From: Casuarina equisetifolia
Taxonomy: Eukaryota; Streptophyta; Magnoliopsida; Fagales; Casuarinaceae
Direction of reading: 5' to 3'
DNA: 64,000 bases
Assembly (NCBI GenBank): GCA_028551475.1
Contig: CM052356.1
Span: forward strand, 13,047,884 to 13,111,883
Under the pieces are notes generated by a model. It saw only the letters and a program-made list of their open reading frames with translations, had not been told where the DNA came from and ran no database searches. A program made the position numbers and the translations under genes. Below are positions 12,901 to 25,021 of this stretch, in pieces (position 1 is the first letter of the stretch; each line of letters starts with the position of its first letter).

Positions 12901-14845
12901 TGTTGAGAAGAGCTCCTTCATCCCAGTCATGTGTTGAGAACATCTGTTGTCCAGAATCCACATGTTCTTGAGCTTTTTGTTCCTTACTTGTGCACTCATA
13001 ACCTGCAGAAACAAATCTGTCGGTTAAAGTGCTTGGTACCCTTTTTACTTTGGGTCCATGAGTGTTAGTTTGACTTAGAGTTTTGTCATTCTTAGGCAAC
13101 CAAAGTTTCTTCACTTTGTAAGCCTTTCTAAGTCCTACGGGACATTTATCAAAATTATGGCCAAAATAGTTGTAAAAAGAGCATTTATTTTCATGCAACG
13201 GAATTGAACATTCTTTTTCTTTAAAGAAATGAGTGAATGATTTTGATTTGTCATTCAATTTATATCCTAGCCCCGCCTTATCATATATTCCTCTTTGAGA
13301 ATTTAGAATTCTATCCAACATGCCAATACCATTTGTAAATTTCTTTAACAGCAAGTTAGTTGCATCAAGTTTTGATTTCAAGTCACAGTTTTCTTTTTCA
13401 AGTTCACAGACTCTATTCTTAAGATTTTCAGCACATACTTATGAGTTTTTTTCTACATGTATTCCAATATTAGAGGATGTGCTGACACCACAAAAAGTTT
13501 TTGTTCCTATTTAAGTGTTTTTAGATTTTCTTTGTTTTTCATACATATCATTCACACAAGCATCATATTTCATATATGCATTGGATGAAATAACAATGTC
13601 ATCATTCACGGAAATCAAAGCATCTTTCTTTTCAATTTCATCTCTACATGCAGTAAGTTCTATGCTTTGTTTATTAATAAAATTAATTTTCTATATAGAA
13701 GTCAACTTTTCTTGTTTTCAAGATTTATTTTTTGCTTTTAACTTTCTGTATTTAGCTTTCAATTTATTTGTGTATTCAACTAAATCAGAAAATGCAGTTT
13801 CTAACCCAGAGTTTATTTGAAGAAATAGTTTAGAATCGTTTACCTCATTATTTTCTTCCTCAAGAGTTGTTGTTGCAGCTAGGCATAGATGTGCAACTTC
13901 TTCTTGAGTCTCTTCATTAGATGAGGAGTTCTCATCATCCCAGGCAGAAATCATCACCTTTTTTTTGTTCTTGTTGTTTCTCTTCTTGATCATCGGACAA
14001 TCAATCTGGATATGTCCTAGTTTCCTACATTCATAACACACATTCTCCCTAGGTTCATTTGATTCCTTTCTCCTATTTTGCCCTATGTTTTTGTTTAATC
14101 CTTTTCTTAGGAATTTTCTAAATCTTCTAGCTATAAGAGCTACTTCATCATTTTTTTACTCTTCCTCTTCAACCTTTTCAATTTCTACTTTAAGTACAAG
14201 TGATCTCCTATTTTCCTTTTCTTTCTCTCTTCTTATAAGTTGCATTTTATAAGTCTTAAGAGAACCTAACAAGTCATCTAAAGTCAACACATCTAGGTCA
14301 TGAGGTTCTTCTATGGCCATCTTTTTAGGATCCCAACTCTCATGTAGGGATACTAACATTTTTCTTACCATTTCCTCATTTGTATAGGTTTTTCCTAGCA
14401 ATTTAAGTTCAGAAATAATTTTAGTGAATCTACCAAACATATCATTAATAGTTTTAGAATCTTTCATAACAAATAATTCATGGTCATGTGTAAGCATATT
14501 AACTTTAGAAGACTTTACCTTTTTAGTTCCTTCATGAATGACTTTTAACTTATTCCAAATTTCTTTACTAGTGGTGCAAGAGGACACTTTGTTAAACTCA
14601 TGTGCTCTAAGGCCACTATAGATCATATTCATGGACTTAGCATTTAACCCCACTACTTTAGCTTCATTTTTTGACTATTCATTAGTTTTGAGTAATGTAA
14701 TACCCTTCCTGATTACTTGCCAAGCTTCTGGATCTTGGCCTATTATGAAGACTTGCATTAATTGTTTTCAATGCCTAAAATTAATGCCATTAAACAAAGG
14801 AGGTTTATTAAACCCCATAACAGCTAACCCTTTATTAGAAGCCAT
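9980..14845 (-). pseudogene. element A gag-pol polyprotein, broken
   Basis: The frame starts at the ATG at 14845 and ends at the stop at 9980-9982. Order on the minus strand: Gag core; knuckle CYECRKLGHIQIDC (CX2CX4HX4C, about 14040-13997); coiled Lys/Glu-rich linker; second knuckle with its second Cys now Tyr (CSFYNYFGHNFDKC, near 13190-13145); protease WILDNRC (12960-12940); GAG-pre-integrase (HRRLEHV); integrase with Asp, Asp and Glu all present; reverse transcriptase (11313-10771); RNase H (to about 10300). Breaks include stops in gag and integrase (TAA at 12058-12060), a frameshift in RNase H, protease DNR instead of DS/TG, and YVAD instead of YVDD in the RT active site. It cannot support its own transposition. 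Confidence 0.85.
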
Positions 14846-14888
14846 AATGTGGATCTACTCTAGGATGTTAATCCTTTTAATCAGAGAA

Positions 14889-14905
14889 CCTGGCTCTAGA
14901 TACCA
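14889..14905 (-). other. primer binding site of element A (tRNA-Met)
   Basis: On the minus strand TGGTATCTAGAGCCAGG, three bases from the 5' LTR end. It matches the 3' end of plant initiator tRNA-Met (TGGTATCAGAGCCAGG) with one extra T. The same extra base is in element C (33784-33800) but not in B. Confidence 0.85.
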
Positions 14906-14907
14906 AT

Positions 14908-16492
14908 TGTTAGGTTTTATAGCTTAACAAGAAGGGAGGGGTTGAATTGTTCTTGTACTGAAACTATGCTTTTGTTGTTTATAAACAAATTTAATTAATT
15001 AATTTAACAATTTATATGATAATAAGAAATCAAACATAATTATTTAAGCAAGTAAAGAGTAAGAGAATCAACACCTAATTTACCATGATGTTTCAACACT
15101 CTATCTTAGAGTCCTACATCTACCATTTTCTCCTTCAATCCAACCGATTGAAGTCACCTTTACTTAACCTGATTAGGAGAATACGTTCTCCCTAATCCAA
15201 ATAATTCCTTCTTAAAGGAATTATCAAGTTCAAATACAAATTATGATTAAAAGATCATATACAGTAGCAAATCCCCAAATAATGTGTTAGTTTATGGGAT
15301 ATTACTAATCAGAGGAGCTATTCAAACATATATATCAAGGTACAGAGCTCTTATAATGAAATCCCTAATTTGAAGAAATTAGGGTTTTGGGTTTTCCTCA
15401 AAATGTATGTGTAGAAGATGTTTATAAGTAAAATCAGCACATAAATAATGTTTACAAGCTATGATTGAGTATATAATCGAAGATCAAAGTAGATAATCAA
15501 ATATCACTGAACCTTTGTGAGTCACCGAGAGATAAGCAAACTTGAATCAAATAGTAAGTGAGCTTAATAAACTTTCTTCACTAAGAGAACGCTTCAAATA
15601 GATGTCAGTCATCAAGAGAAAATCTTCACGCACACATCTCCTTTAAATAGAAGCAGATTTAGGGCCTTTTTGAATCAAACCTGAACCATAGCCTTCTTCC
15701 CGTTAGGAATAGTAGGCTATCTATCAAATTAGCCTTATATCAGCCTTCAATTTGAAATCTGACCGTTCTGACAGCCTGTCTTCTCCAGATTCCTCTCGTT
15801 GAGGTTTCATCATTTGAGAGAAATAGAGACAGCATCAGGGACGAGTGAAGTGGCTAGCAACTAGGGCAGACTCATTGAAAGATAGAAGCCTTTTATGTGC
15901 TTCCTTAAGTAAGACGACGTCATGGCCAAAGACTTCACTAATGATTAAGACGACATCGTAACAAAGAGCGGGATCGGGCTGATGCAAGCTTGGGCCGCAC
16001 CATATTGTCTTAGTCCAACAGCAAGGGTCCAGTCCAGTGATGAAATATCCAACAGATATACACAGTCCAATATTAACAAGGCCTAAAAATATGATCTTTT
16101 ACAAAGTTCATATTGTAGTGTATTACATATATTTGACTTTGAACTTATATCAAGATAGAGTTAATGTCCCTCATGTTCCTACAATTACATTAAACAAAGT
16201 ATCATATTCCTAAAATAAAATATATTCAAACATTATTTTATTTCTCAAGGAAATATTCAGATAATCAACATATTCAAACATTCAAATATTTGAATATATG
16301 TCACAAAAGCTTTAAGAATATGTTTTATGAAGAAATGTAGGAACCCAATTATTTTATAATATCATTAATTGATATTATAATTTGTACACCTTTTACTTCC
16401 TATAATTTTTTTTTTGCACATATAAAAAATATTTTAAGAATTGATATTTACCAAAAATATTTTTATTCACAACAAAACCCTATTTTCCAACA
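14908..16492 (-). repeat. 5' LTR of element A
   Basis: A 1,585-bp LTR with TG...CA type ends (minus TGTTGGAAAATAGGG to CCTAACA). It is collinear with 7917-9511 over its whole length. It would carry the element's promoter. Confidence 0.9.
15641..15649 (-). promoter_or_regulatory. TATA-like box in 5' LTR of A
   Basis: CTATTTAAAG on the minus strand, followed by a GGAGATGTGTGCGTGAA context that is also present in element C (33242-33250 and 40071-40079). Conservation of box and context between copies supports a promoter. The start site is not visible. Confidence 0.45.
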
Positions 16493-18447
16493 CATGCAAC
16501 ATCTAATAAGTGGCGATGCTTATGTTCTACTACACTATTTTGTTACGTGGAATATACACATGAGCTATCATGCATTATACCCCGTGATGAAAACAACTTG
16601 TCACATGATGAACTAAAAAAATTAGTTATATTTGATCCCAACATTAAAATAATTTTTAATTATGTTAAAGAAATGTTCCAAATATGATACCATTTTAGTC
16701 TTATATTTCATGAAGAAAGTCTAGGTTCCTTATGAAAAATCATTAACAATATTTAGAAAATATTTCGAATCATCATAATTTGGAGCATAATATGGTCCCT
16801 AAATATCCACATAGGTTAAATCAAAAAGGTTTCTGACATTCTCAATGCGAACATTGAACGAATCACATGTTTGCTTAGAAAGAAGACAAACTGAGCAATG
16901 AAAATCAAAAGATGAAAAATCTTTGAAATCATTCAAATATTTAAATTTAGATGATGACATGTGACCAAGTCTCAAATATCATAGATGAAAACTAAGGTCA
17001 TTATGTATTGAAGTAATTCAAAGGGTAGGTGCAGTACTAGAAAATTGGCTAACATGGTTATCCTTAGGATGCAAAGAAAAAAAATAAAGTTTATGTCGCA
17101 TGTTACCAATCTATTTGATGTCACCTGTAGAGAGGTCCTGAAACATACATAAATCAACATAGAAAACCATTAAATAATTATTCTTAACAATAAATTTAGC
17201 TACGAACAATAAGTTATATTTGAAATCATGAAAGTAAAGTATTGTGTGCAATTTCAAACTATTGGCTAGGGTTATGAAACTAGTGTAGGTGACCTAAATT
17301 AGTTTTCCATTTGGTAGTTTAACAGATCTAGACTTAGACATGCATTTAACAAGAAATTCTAAATAATTAAAATCAGTAGTAAGATGATCACTAGCCCCAC
17401 TATCTATAATCCAAATGTAAATAAAAGATTCTAAAATACCTACTCCATTAGCATGAGAGGTCTTAGCATAATCCTCCTCGATAAGATAAATAATGCGGTC
17501 ATACTACTTTGGTGTGAAAGTACAATGACTACGTTCAGTAGTGACTAGATTAACAGTGTAATTACCAACAAATTCTTATGTCTAAAAAGTTGACAATGCT
17601 CACATTGAGGCCCCTTACGATGATAATAATTATTCTTACAATGTCCTTTGCATCTACAATGCTCACATTTGGGCTTGTTAAAAATCCTAGATGACATGGT
17701 AGTCATGAGGTAGTAATGCCGTTTGCAATGGAAAATATGGCAAACAAAATCAAGCACACCGAGTGTTTAATAAAAGAACTGTGAGAAGCATAAAGTTAGA
17801 AAATTTTTCAAGAAAAATAATTGTTCAACAAAGTATTTGAACTACAACAACAATCCAAAAGATAGTTACAAAACACAAAAGCAAGAATGAAATGAGAAAG
17901 TACCAAGGTTCATATGGCTGCTTAGTGTGGATGGCAGAATCAAAACCGTGAAATAAAGCACAATTTTCTCAACAAAAACTAGAAAATCCATGAAAATAAT
18001 GAGTGCAACATGCGCCTTTCCACCAGAAAGAAAGCCAAAAACACAGGATAAAACTAATCAACAAGAGCAAGAAAGCTCGTCACTAAGAAATCCCATCAGC
18101 AAAAGTGTGGCCAAAGAAACAATTCCTTTGTTTAGTTGACAAAGGAAAAGGACAAAGCTTCAGCAATACCAAGGAGCTCAAATTGAGAAAAAGAATTCTT
18201 TTTTCTACATGTTTACCAACCAAAGACAAGTTGAAAAGTATAAAGGAAAGGCAAAACAATAAGACGTGAAGCCGATGTACCTTTCAAATTGTCAGTGTGT
18301 AGAATGGATGCTAGCCTCGAACGACGTGAAGGAGATAGCACAAGGGCCAAAACCGAAAACCAATATGGTTAATTGCAAAGAAATAAGAAAGCCCTCTATG
18401 TAGTCCACAATGGAGAACTCCACAGGATCGTTAAGCTTTCAATACCA
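16493..18447 (-). pseudogene. element O remnant: gag, protease, integrase start
   Basis: This is the upstream half of O. On the minus strand from 18447: primer-site-like TGGTATTGAAAGC (18435-18447), then gag with two knuckle-like motifs (KCEHCRCKGHCKNN and QCEHCQLFRHK, 17545-17757), then protease and GAG-pre-integrase (about 16950-17560), then integrase up to HRHLLDV, where element A cuts in. Multiple stops and shifts are present. Confidence 0.7.
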
Positions 18448-18567
18448 TAAAAAATTTGATAAACTCTTGTATGATTAGAAGAAAAGCTTATTTATTGATT
18501 AAGCAAAACTAAAACTAGCTATAAGAGAAGACAAAGCCATAGAGAAGAGAGCTGTCAATCTTCAATA
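18448..18567 (-). repeat. 5' LTR of element O, internally deleted
   Basis: 120 bp matching both ends of 5263-5537 but missing about 155 bp from the middle. On the minus strand it begins TATTGAAGATTGACAG (TG changed to TA). It is followed by the putative target repeat ggaac. Confidence 0.75.
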
Positions 18568-19060
18568 GGAACTTCACTTGTTGGAGTAGGGACATGTGAT
18601 TTTCTTTGTTGCTCGGAATCATGGATGGGACCATTCCTAAACTACCAGCCAACTCCCCCTACCGATCATATTGGGAATCACTATCACCGATCATACTGAG
18701 AATCACTGTCACCGATCATACTGGAACGTTTGGCTGCAAATCAATTCTAAATTTTCCAAAATTTGCAGCAAGGAGAAAAACTGTGGGATCAACTTCACTC
18801 CTACGTTGCTATCCGATATCCAGATCTTATGAACTAGGGATCCTTTTGGGTGCATGAGGAAGAAGGAAGGTTGTTGAGCTTCTTCTTGCTTTGAACGAGT
18901 CTTATGCCCAGCTCCGTCACAAATTTCAAACATGCATCCCTTGCCAAGTCTTGAAAATGCCATCGCTATGTTAGGGGAGGTCAGATGCAAACTGGCTGGC
19001 AAAGTGAAGAAAGTGAAGGCCCTTGCAACTAGGGAAGTCGAAGGAAACAACATCATCTAG
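18568..19060 (+). pseudogene. copia relic P, gag continued
   Basis: The plus strand reads CWSRDM, then LLGIMDGTIPKLPANSPY at 18606-18665, the copia gag motif that normally follows the LTGENY motif. Near 18870-18915 it reads LLLALNESYAQLRHKF, the later gag motif. Element O had been inserted between 5262 and 18568. Stops and shifts are common. The overlapping minus-strand frame 18709-19056 is its shadow. Confidence 0.6.
18661..18724. repeat. 25-bp tandem repeat, 2.5 units
   Basis: accgatcata starts at 18661, 18686 and 18711, with intervening gggaatcactatc / gagaatcactgtc. It lies in the gag relic and interrupts its similarity to gag. Confidence 0.85.
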
Positions 19061-19320
19061 GAAACTCAATGGGGCTTCCACATCCTAGGCCAAGCGACCA
19101 GTCAATTAGTCTAGGAAACTTTACAACGGCAACTATTGTCTTCCCTTAAAAAACAGCCTCAACCATTGCGAAAAGACTCGGCAAATGCAAAGTTGTTTCC
19201 TTTTGGTTAGGTATTCAACAGTAGCTACAGGAGAGAATAACATGTACCTACCCAAGAAGGAAAAAGAGGAAAAAGTGTTGAATGCAAATTTGGTTGAAAA
19301 TGAAGATAACTTGACATCAA

Positions 19321-20700
19321 GCACAATAGAAAAATAAAAGTAAAAGTAAAAGTATAATTAAAATTAAAAACAGAAATAAAAATTAAAAAATATATAAAAA
19401 ATTTAATACATCATTTGAATTTAGAGCTATTGATAGTCATGGAGGGCAATTCATGGCCAAAAGAAAGAACCCTATTCGGGTTGGTAAACTCATTCACATT
19501 GTTATAAAATAATATGAGTAGCTTCATTTTTTGTCAAAACACATCGGATGAATAAAGGGGCTTCGATAGTCATGCAAGCCAATTTCGGTCAAAAACGGAG
19601 AACCTTGTTCAAAATGACAAAAATGCTCAAGCTATTTCAAAAAAAAAATGATTAACTCCGTTTTCACTCAAATTGTACGATATGAATGGGGAGTCTTCAA
19701 TAGTCATGGAGAGCCATGCCCTTTTGAAAAAAAATAATAAAAGTAAATTAGTAAAAACTAAAAAATAAAAATAAAAATATATGAATTCAACAAATTAAGA
19801 AGATTAAAAAATAAAAAAAATTAAATAAAAAATAACATATTTAAATTCCAAAAAATAAAACGTGCCATATGAATCACGAGCTTTCGTTAATCATTGAGGG
19901 TGACATGATTTTTCTGGAAAAAAAAAAGGTAAAAAAAAGTAAAAATTAAACATTAATAAAATATAAAATATAAAGTACAAAACATAAAATATTAAAATAT
20001 TAAAATATTTTTTTATAAAAAGTAAGATTTTAAAATTTCAAAAGTTTAAATATAAAAAATAATAATAAAATGCACCATGTAAAAATAAAAATACAGGAAT
20101 TCAACAAATAAAAAAGATTAAAAAATAAAAAACAATTAAATAAAAAAATAAAAAATTTAAATACCAAAAAATAAAACGTGCCATATGAATCACGAGCTTT
20201 CGTTAATCATTGAGGGTGACATGATTTTTCTGAAAAAAAAAAAGAAGGTAAAAAAAAGGTTAAAAAATTAAAAATTAATATTCATAAAATATAAAATATA
20301 AAGTACAAAACATAAGATATTAAAATATTTTTTATAAAAAGTAAAATATTAAAATTTCAAATTTTTAAATATAAAAAAATAATAAAATGCACCATGTGAA
20401 ACAAGGGCCTTCAATAGTCTTGGAGGGTGAAAAAATTTAAAATTTTTTAAAAATAGAAGTACAAAAGGCCTCCTGATTCCTGGTTGGCTTTTTGTTAAGT
20501 AAGGACCTCTTTCGATAAAGAAAATTAAATAAAAAATACTAAATAGAATAAAATATAAAATATAATAAAAATAAAAATTAGAACAAAAATAAATATATAA
20601 AATATAGATATAAAAATATAAATAAAATATAAATAAAAAGATACAACAAGCCATGTGAAATGGGGGTCTTCAATGGTCATGAAGTGCAATGCAATTATTT
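19321..20700. repeat. AT-rich degenerate repeat array
   Basis: A/T-dominated DNA in which a short GC-richer motif recurs: cttcaatagtcatggagggc and variants near 19425, 19565, 19695, 19880, 20195, 20410 and 20670, separated by runs of A, T and AAATA. The array is flanked by transposon remnants and has no coding capacity. The 101-codon frame at 20349-20654 (minus) is low-complexity Phe/Tyr/Ile sequence and not a gene. Confidence 0.65.
19780..20395. repeat. 317-bp tandem duplication in the AT-rich array
   Basis: gaattcaacaaat...cgtgccatatgaatcacgagc occurs twice (cgtgccatat at 19861 and 20178). The two units stay alignable through taaaatgcaccatgt. The second unit continues into a further, more diverged repeat. 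Confidence 0.8.
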
Positions 20701-21099
20701 AAGCTAGCATAAGCATGAATGGCAAGACACTTGCATTGGTTGGTGAAAAAACCATCTAATTTTATAGTCTAGTATTATCATATAGAATATTAGAGGGTTA
20801 AGTCTTTTGGGAAAAAATGGATTTTCTTAAATGAAATTCAAGAGATTTTAACTCCATCACTTGTTAGGAAGAAAAGAGTGAGGGTAGAAAATAGTTAATA
20901 GGGGCAAGTAAAGAATTCAAAAATATTATATTAATAGTAAGGACTGTATGACTATAGTTTTCTAGGCTTTCCATTTATATGGTATCACAACTTTCAAGGA
21001 ACAAAGCACATATAAGAAAGACTAGATAGAATATTTTGTAACTTCGAGGCTTTTATAAATTTTCCTTTCCTAAAGGTGCAACATTATACAAGAGTGGGG

Positions 21100-21170
21100 T
21101 CAGATCATTCATCATTGTTGATATTGTGGCAAGGAGCATTCTAGGGAGTTTGATCATTTCACTTTTAAAA
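21100..21170 (+). pseudogene. possible gag zinc-knuckle remnant
   Basis: The plus strand reads H-C-stop-Y-C-G-K-E-H-S-R-E-F-D-H-F at about 21115-21162, resembling the copia knuckle CWYCGKxxHxxxxC with Trp now a stop. Nothing around it is clear. Confidence 0.35.
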
Positions 21171-21250
21171 AAAATGCCTGGAGGCTGTAACCATAAAAAA
21201 GTTGATTGCAAAACATTGGATAGTGTTGAAAATCATGTGTTAATATGTCT

Positions 21251-22653
21251 TGTTGAGAAAAATTTTATTTGTGAATAATTTTACATATGATAATATCTTT
21301 ATGTGCATACATTGAATACCAAAGGAAGTAAAATGTGTGCAAATTATAATATCAACTAATGATATTATAAAGTAGTCAGTTTCTTACATTTCATTATCAA
21401 ACATTACATATAAAGTTTAGTTAAATATTTTCACGTGATTTAATGAATAAAAATATAAGTGATTATATTAAAGAAAAATGATAGTTTACTAAATATGCTT
21501 ATAGGTACATGGAAGACCAAAGAATATATTATGAAAGAAAAATTCATAATACAAGGTTCTATGTGATCAAGCTTATTCTCTACTGGACTGAGCTTACTCT
21601 CTACTGAACCAAGTGTAGACAACTCATGCTAGATCGAGCTTACTCTCATGCTGGACCAAGCTTACTCTCTACTGGATCAAGCATAAATGACCTTGTTGGA
21701 CCGAGTCTAAACTGATCTAAGCACGAACTGATCTAAGCCTGAGCTAAACTACTGGCCCACAAGCCTTGCTGAGCTGTTCTCTTTTGCTTCTCTCTATCAC
21801 CGGTTCTCCAACGGGAAGAAATATGAGGTGATGGAAATGTTAGAGCCATTTTGAAGAGCCTTAATCACCGTCTGCACTATTGATTGATGTAGCATCTATC
21901 AAGTCTCAACAGTTCAACTCCAACGGGCAGCTCAAGTTCGAATGAAACCCTAGAAAGCTTATTTACTTGATATCTCATATAAAAGGAAGGAGAAGATAGT
22001 TCTTTGGTGTGGTTTTTGAATATATTGTGTTGAGAAATCAAGTTTGTGCTCAAGTCTTGCAAAGATATCATACCCGACGATATTTTTCATCAATCTTTGA
22101 AGCAACTGTGTATCTTCAGTGATATTCCTTCAAAGTAATATTCTTGTGAATATTCACTATTATATGCACATAAACCTTTTTGTAAATTCAAAACCCTAAC
22201 TTTATGAAAATTGATGATTTCGTTATTAGAGCTTGAATTGATTTTATATATGTTTAATTAGCTCTCTGATAAGCTTTATTCCTTACCTACATTATATATT
22301 TGAGGATTAGCTTGATGAACTAAGGTTTGATTAACCTAAGCATTGTAACCGAGAATCAAATAACTCCTTGTTGAGGAGTTGTGAAGTGTAGGAGAAGATT
22401 TCTCCAAGCTTGAAGTAAAGTAGACTTCAACTTGGTTTAAGTTGAAGGACAAGAGAGTGGAAGTAGGTGAAAAGTGCCAAACCACCGTGTAAATCTTTGA
22501 GCCTGCTTATCTTGTCTTATTCCTTGATTATATGCTTTGATATATTTATTTTAAATAAAATCCTTGCATAAATTAAGAAAGAACAGAAAAATACAAGATA
22601 AAACCTAAGTATCCAATTCAACCCCCCTTTTTAAATAGCTATAAAACCTTATA
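21251..22653 (+). repeat. solo or orphan LTR related to A/C
   Basis: It starts tgttgagaaaaattttatttgtg and contains ttataatatcaactaatgatattataaagta, the block found about 130 bp into the LTRs of A and C. It ends caacccccctttttaaatagctataaaaccttata. At 1.4 kb its size fits. No internal region or matching second LTR is adjacent, and no 5-bp target duplication is visible, so it is solo or truncated. Confidence 0.7.
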
Positions 22654-22889
22654 GATAGGTCACTCAATAGCTTTGCCATGGATATGTAAGTGAAAAAAAA
22701 AGCCTTATAAGATGGCAAAGATAGAATAAAAGTAACAAGAAGCAACAAATAATAGAACTCACAAAGCAAGTGCAAGAAAAAAAAATTCAGTTGCAAGAAG
22801 ACTAGTCAAAAACAATTTCTAAAGATCTTTAAACAATGTAAGAACAATTGACACATAACATCAGGGAGGATGAAAGTAACTTAAGGGAC

Positions 22890-23560
22890 AAAAAGCATGT
22901 GTCAAATGGCTTTAGGAAAGGGATCAAAATTTGAGATACTTTCATATATGCATAAGGGAGAAAGACTAGGCTTTTCATTTTAACTTTCAACAACCAAATG
23001 GATCAAGGACGGATGATGTAAAGACTTTGGGACCCATGGTTGTAGAATTCTACAAAGAGTTACTAATTTCAAGCATGACTTAATATGTCGACTATGAGAT
23101 GGTTGCTTTCCTTAGTCATATTTTGAATTTAGTAACAGCAAAGTGAAACAATATGTTGTGTAAGGTCCCAACTAGGAAGAAGTGTAACAAGCCATCAAAA
23201 ACCTTAACCCTAACAATGCTTCAAGATTATGGCTTCACAAGCCTTTTTTTTTTCAAGCTACCCTGGAGGTGGTCAAAGCATACTTATAAAAGGCAATTGC
23301 TGACTTCTTCAAAGGAGGTTTGATTCCAAGAAGTACGACAACAAAAATTTTATCATTAAGTCCCTAGGTAGCCCAATTAAGCAATTTTTTAGATATCAAA
23401 CTGATCAACCTTGTGTACTTGCAAATGTAAGATTTGAGCGAAGTTTCTTAATGACCAGCTTGCCAAGATTCTTCCTCAGGTAATCTCTTTAGAATAATCT
23501 AGTTTTGTGAAGGATAAATCTATACAAGAAAACATTACTTTAGCTTAGGAGATAGTTCAT
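22890..23560 (+). pseudogene. LINE reverse transcriptase remnant
   Basis: The plus strand, with stops and shifts, shows the usual order of plant L1-type RT motifs: GPMVVEFYKELL and VDYEMVAFLSH (23030-23125), LCKVPTR (23158-23178), YGFTSLFF (23230-23255), DFFKGGLIPRS (23300-23335), then LNDQLAKILPQVISLE and FVKDKSIQENI (23445-23540). It stops at 23560, where another repeat begins. The palm with the FADD motif is missing. It is dead sequence. Confidence 0.75.
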
Positions 23561-24838
23561 TGTTGGGTCCCTAAAGGCAACCTAAGATAGGGATGAATTA
23601 GGTTTCTTGTAATTTTCTTAAGTATTTTCCTTCACTACATAGTTTTAGCTAGGTTACTATGAAGCTAGCATGGAATGTATAATCAAAGTAGATGCAAACA
23701 CACTGTGGCTCCAAATTTGTAAGCACTATTAAGCTATAACCAATATATGCAAATACATATGTATAGGGGTTAAGACATATTTGTAGTCTAAAGCATTGCT
23801 ACTTATGTGCATTTCAAATTCTAGAAATTTGATTAGTTTTGAAAGTGATATAAGAGAAAGAAAGCACATAGGTTTTTAAGTGATTGGAAAATATCTCCAA
23901 CCTATATCCTTTGATAAATCTATCAAAAGGCACCTCCTTTGACACACTAACTAAGGGCACTTGGTAATTTCACAGATTACCAATTACAAAAGTTTTGTTT
24001 ACAATGTAGCAACACCTTCACAATAAATTGAACATTCACAACTCAATGAGGCAACAATTAGAAAATCCCCAAATGTTAACTCATTTTAACCTAGGCTTTT
24101 TATGATAAACCAAACAATAAATCAAAATAGTATAACATAAATTGATAGGAAAGACAAATAGATTTGTTAAAGAAATATGAAAGAAAATAAAACGTGTGAA
24201 TTTGTCATGTTTTGGGTGACAAATAGACAAATAGTATAACATAAATTGATAGGAGAGACAAATAGCATAACTTAAGCAAATATTTTGGGTGGCTTGGAGT
24301 TTCTCTTCAAATTTTGTAGTACATGGATGCTTTTTTAAAAAACTCTATACTTGAAGCTCATTTTTCATCTTCATTTTTGTAGGCCTCAGCTTCTTGAACG
24401 GTTGACCTCCTTTGTGGCCTAAGTCTACAAGGTTTTGTTATCTTCTTGAGGTTTAGAATGGTTGACTATCCTTGCAAGATCAAAATGGTTGAATTTATCT
24501 TTCATAATGGCACATTTTCTCTTTTCTATTTTTTTTGTTTTCCTCTTACAACCACTTTTTTTCCTTCTTTTGTTTTCTTTTTGCCTTAAGCTCTACACAA
24601 TGTCATTTATTCATTAACTTAATAAACTAGCAAGCAAGCTGAGCTTCGATTAACTCAATGAACCATCATGATAAAATTTTGTGTCTATGCTTGCTGTATG
24701 TTATTGTTCTAACTTGTTTTTACTTGTTCATTTGCTACATCAGTGTGAATTTGTCATGTTTGAAAATAAAAGAAAATATACTTACAATTGCACAACCAAT
24801 TTAACCCCCCTTTTCTTGGTTGACCATTATACCTAACA
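23561..24838. repeat. LTR-like block with inverted ends
   Basis: The left end tgttgggtccctaaaggcaacc and the right end (reverse complement TGTTAGGTATAATGGTCAACC) resemble each other as inverted copies, each like an LTR end of the families in this window. It contains a partly duplicated stretch (agtataacataaattgatagg at 24129 and 24231; gtgtgaatttgtcatgttt at about 24195 and 24743). It could be a minus LTR fragment abutting a plus LTR fragment, or one fold-back unit. No reading frame is recognisable. Confidence 0.45.
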
Positions 24839-25021
24839 CCCACATTAGAAGCAACCCAAAATTTCATTAGAACTTAAGTCAAACATTGAAAAAACACAAA
24901 CATCCCCTTCCCGAACCTCAACATCTAAAACTTCCTCATAACTTAAACCTATGAGCCAAAGAAAAAAGGGATGACTATCACCACTTATCTGACTAGAAAT
25001 GCATAATTCAACTAGACATAA
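24839..25021. other. short unassigned spacer
   Basis: I see no gene or repeat boundary here. It separates the inverted-end block from the TRIM-like element. Confidence 0.5.

Larger units (their letters stand above)
7917..16492 (-). mobile_element. Sirevirus-like copia element A, nested in O
   Basis: A structurally complete 8,576-bp element on the minus strand: LTRs of 1,595 and 1,585 bp that begin TGTT and end AACA, a tRNA-Met primer site, a polyprotein region and a purine tract. Flanks are catgt (7912-7916) and catgc (16493-16497), a 5-bp target duplication with one mismatch. The insertion splits the integrase frame of O, whose two halves join across it. It belongs to the same family as element C and is related to B. 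Long LTRs, two Gag zinc knuckles and repeated purine tracts downstream of pol suggest the Sirevirus (SIRE/Maximus) lineage; that assignment is inference. The coding region is broken. Confidence 0.9.
5263..18567 (-). mobile_element. copia element O (minus), split by element A
   Basis: An old Ty1/copia element with a left LTR of 275 bp and a right LTR of 120 bp, and a candidate 5-bp target duplication ggaac at 5258-5262 and 18568-18572. Its internal region is interrupted by element A (7917-16492). Without A it is about 4.73 kb, a usual size for short-LTR copia elements. It inserted into the gag of relic P: joining the flanks restores the order of gag motifs KLTGEGN, then CWSRDM, then DGTIPK. 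Confidence 0.85.

Noticed and set aside
12380..12937. Plus-strand open frames over element A pol
   Set aside because: They are antisense shadows of the minus-strand protease and integrase coding sequence.
20349..20654. 101-codon minus-strand frame
   Set aside because: Low-complexity Phe/Tyr/Ile sequence from AT-rich repeats.
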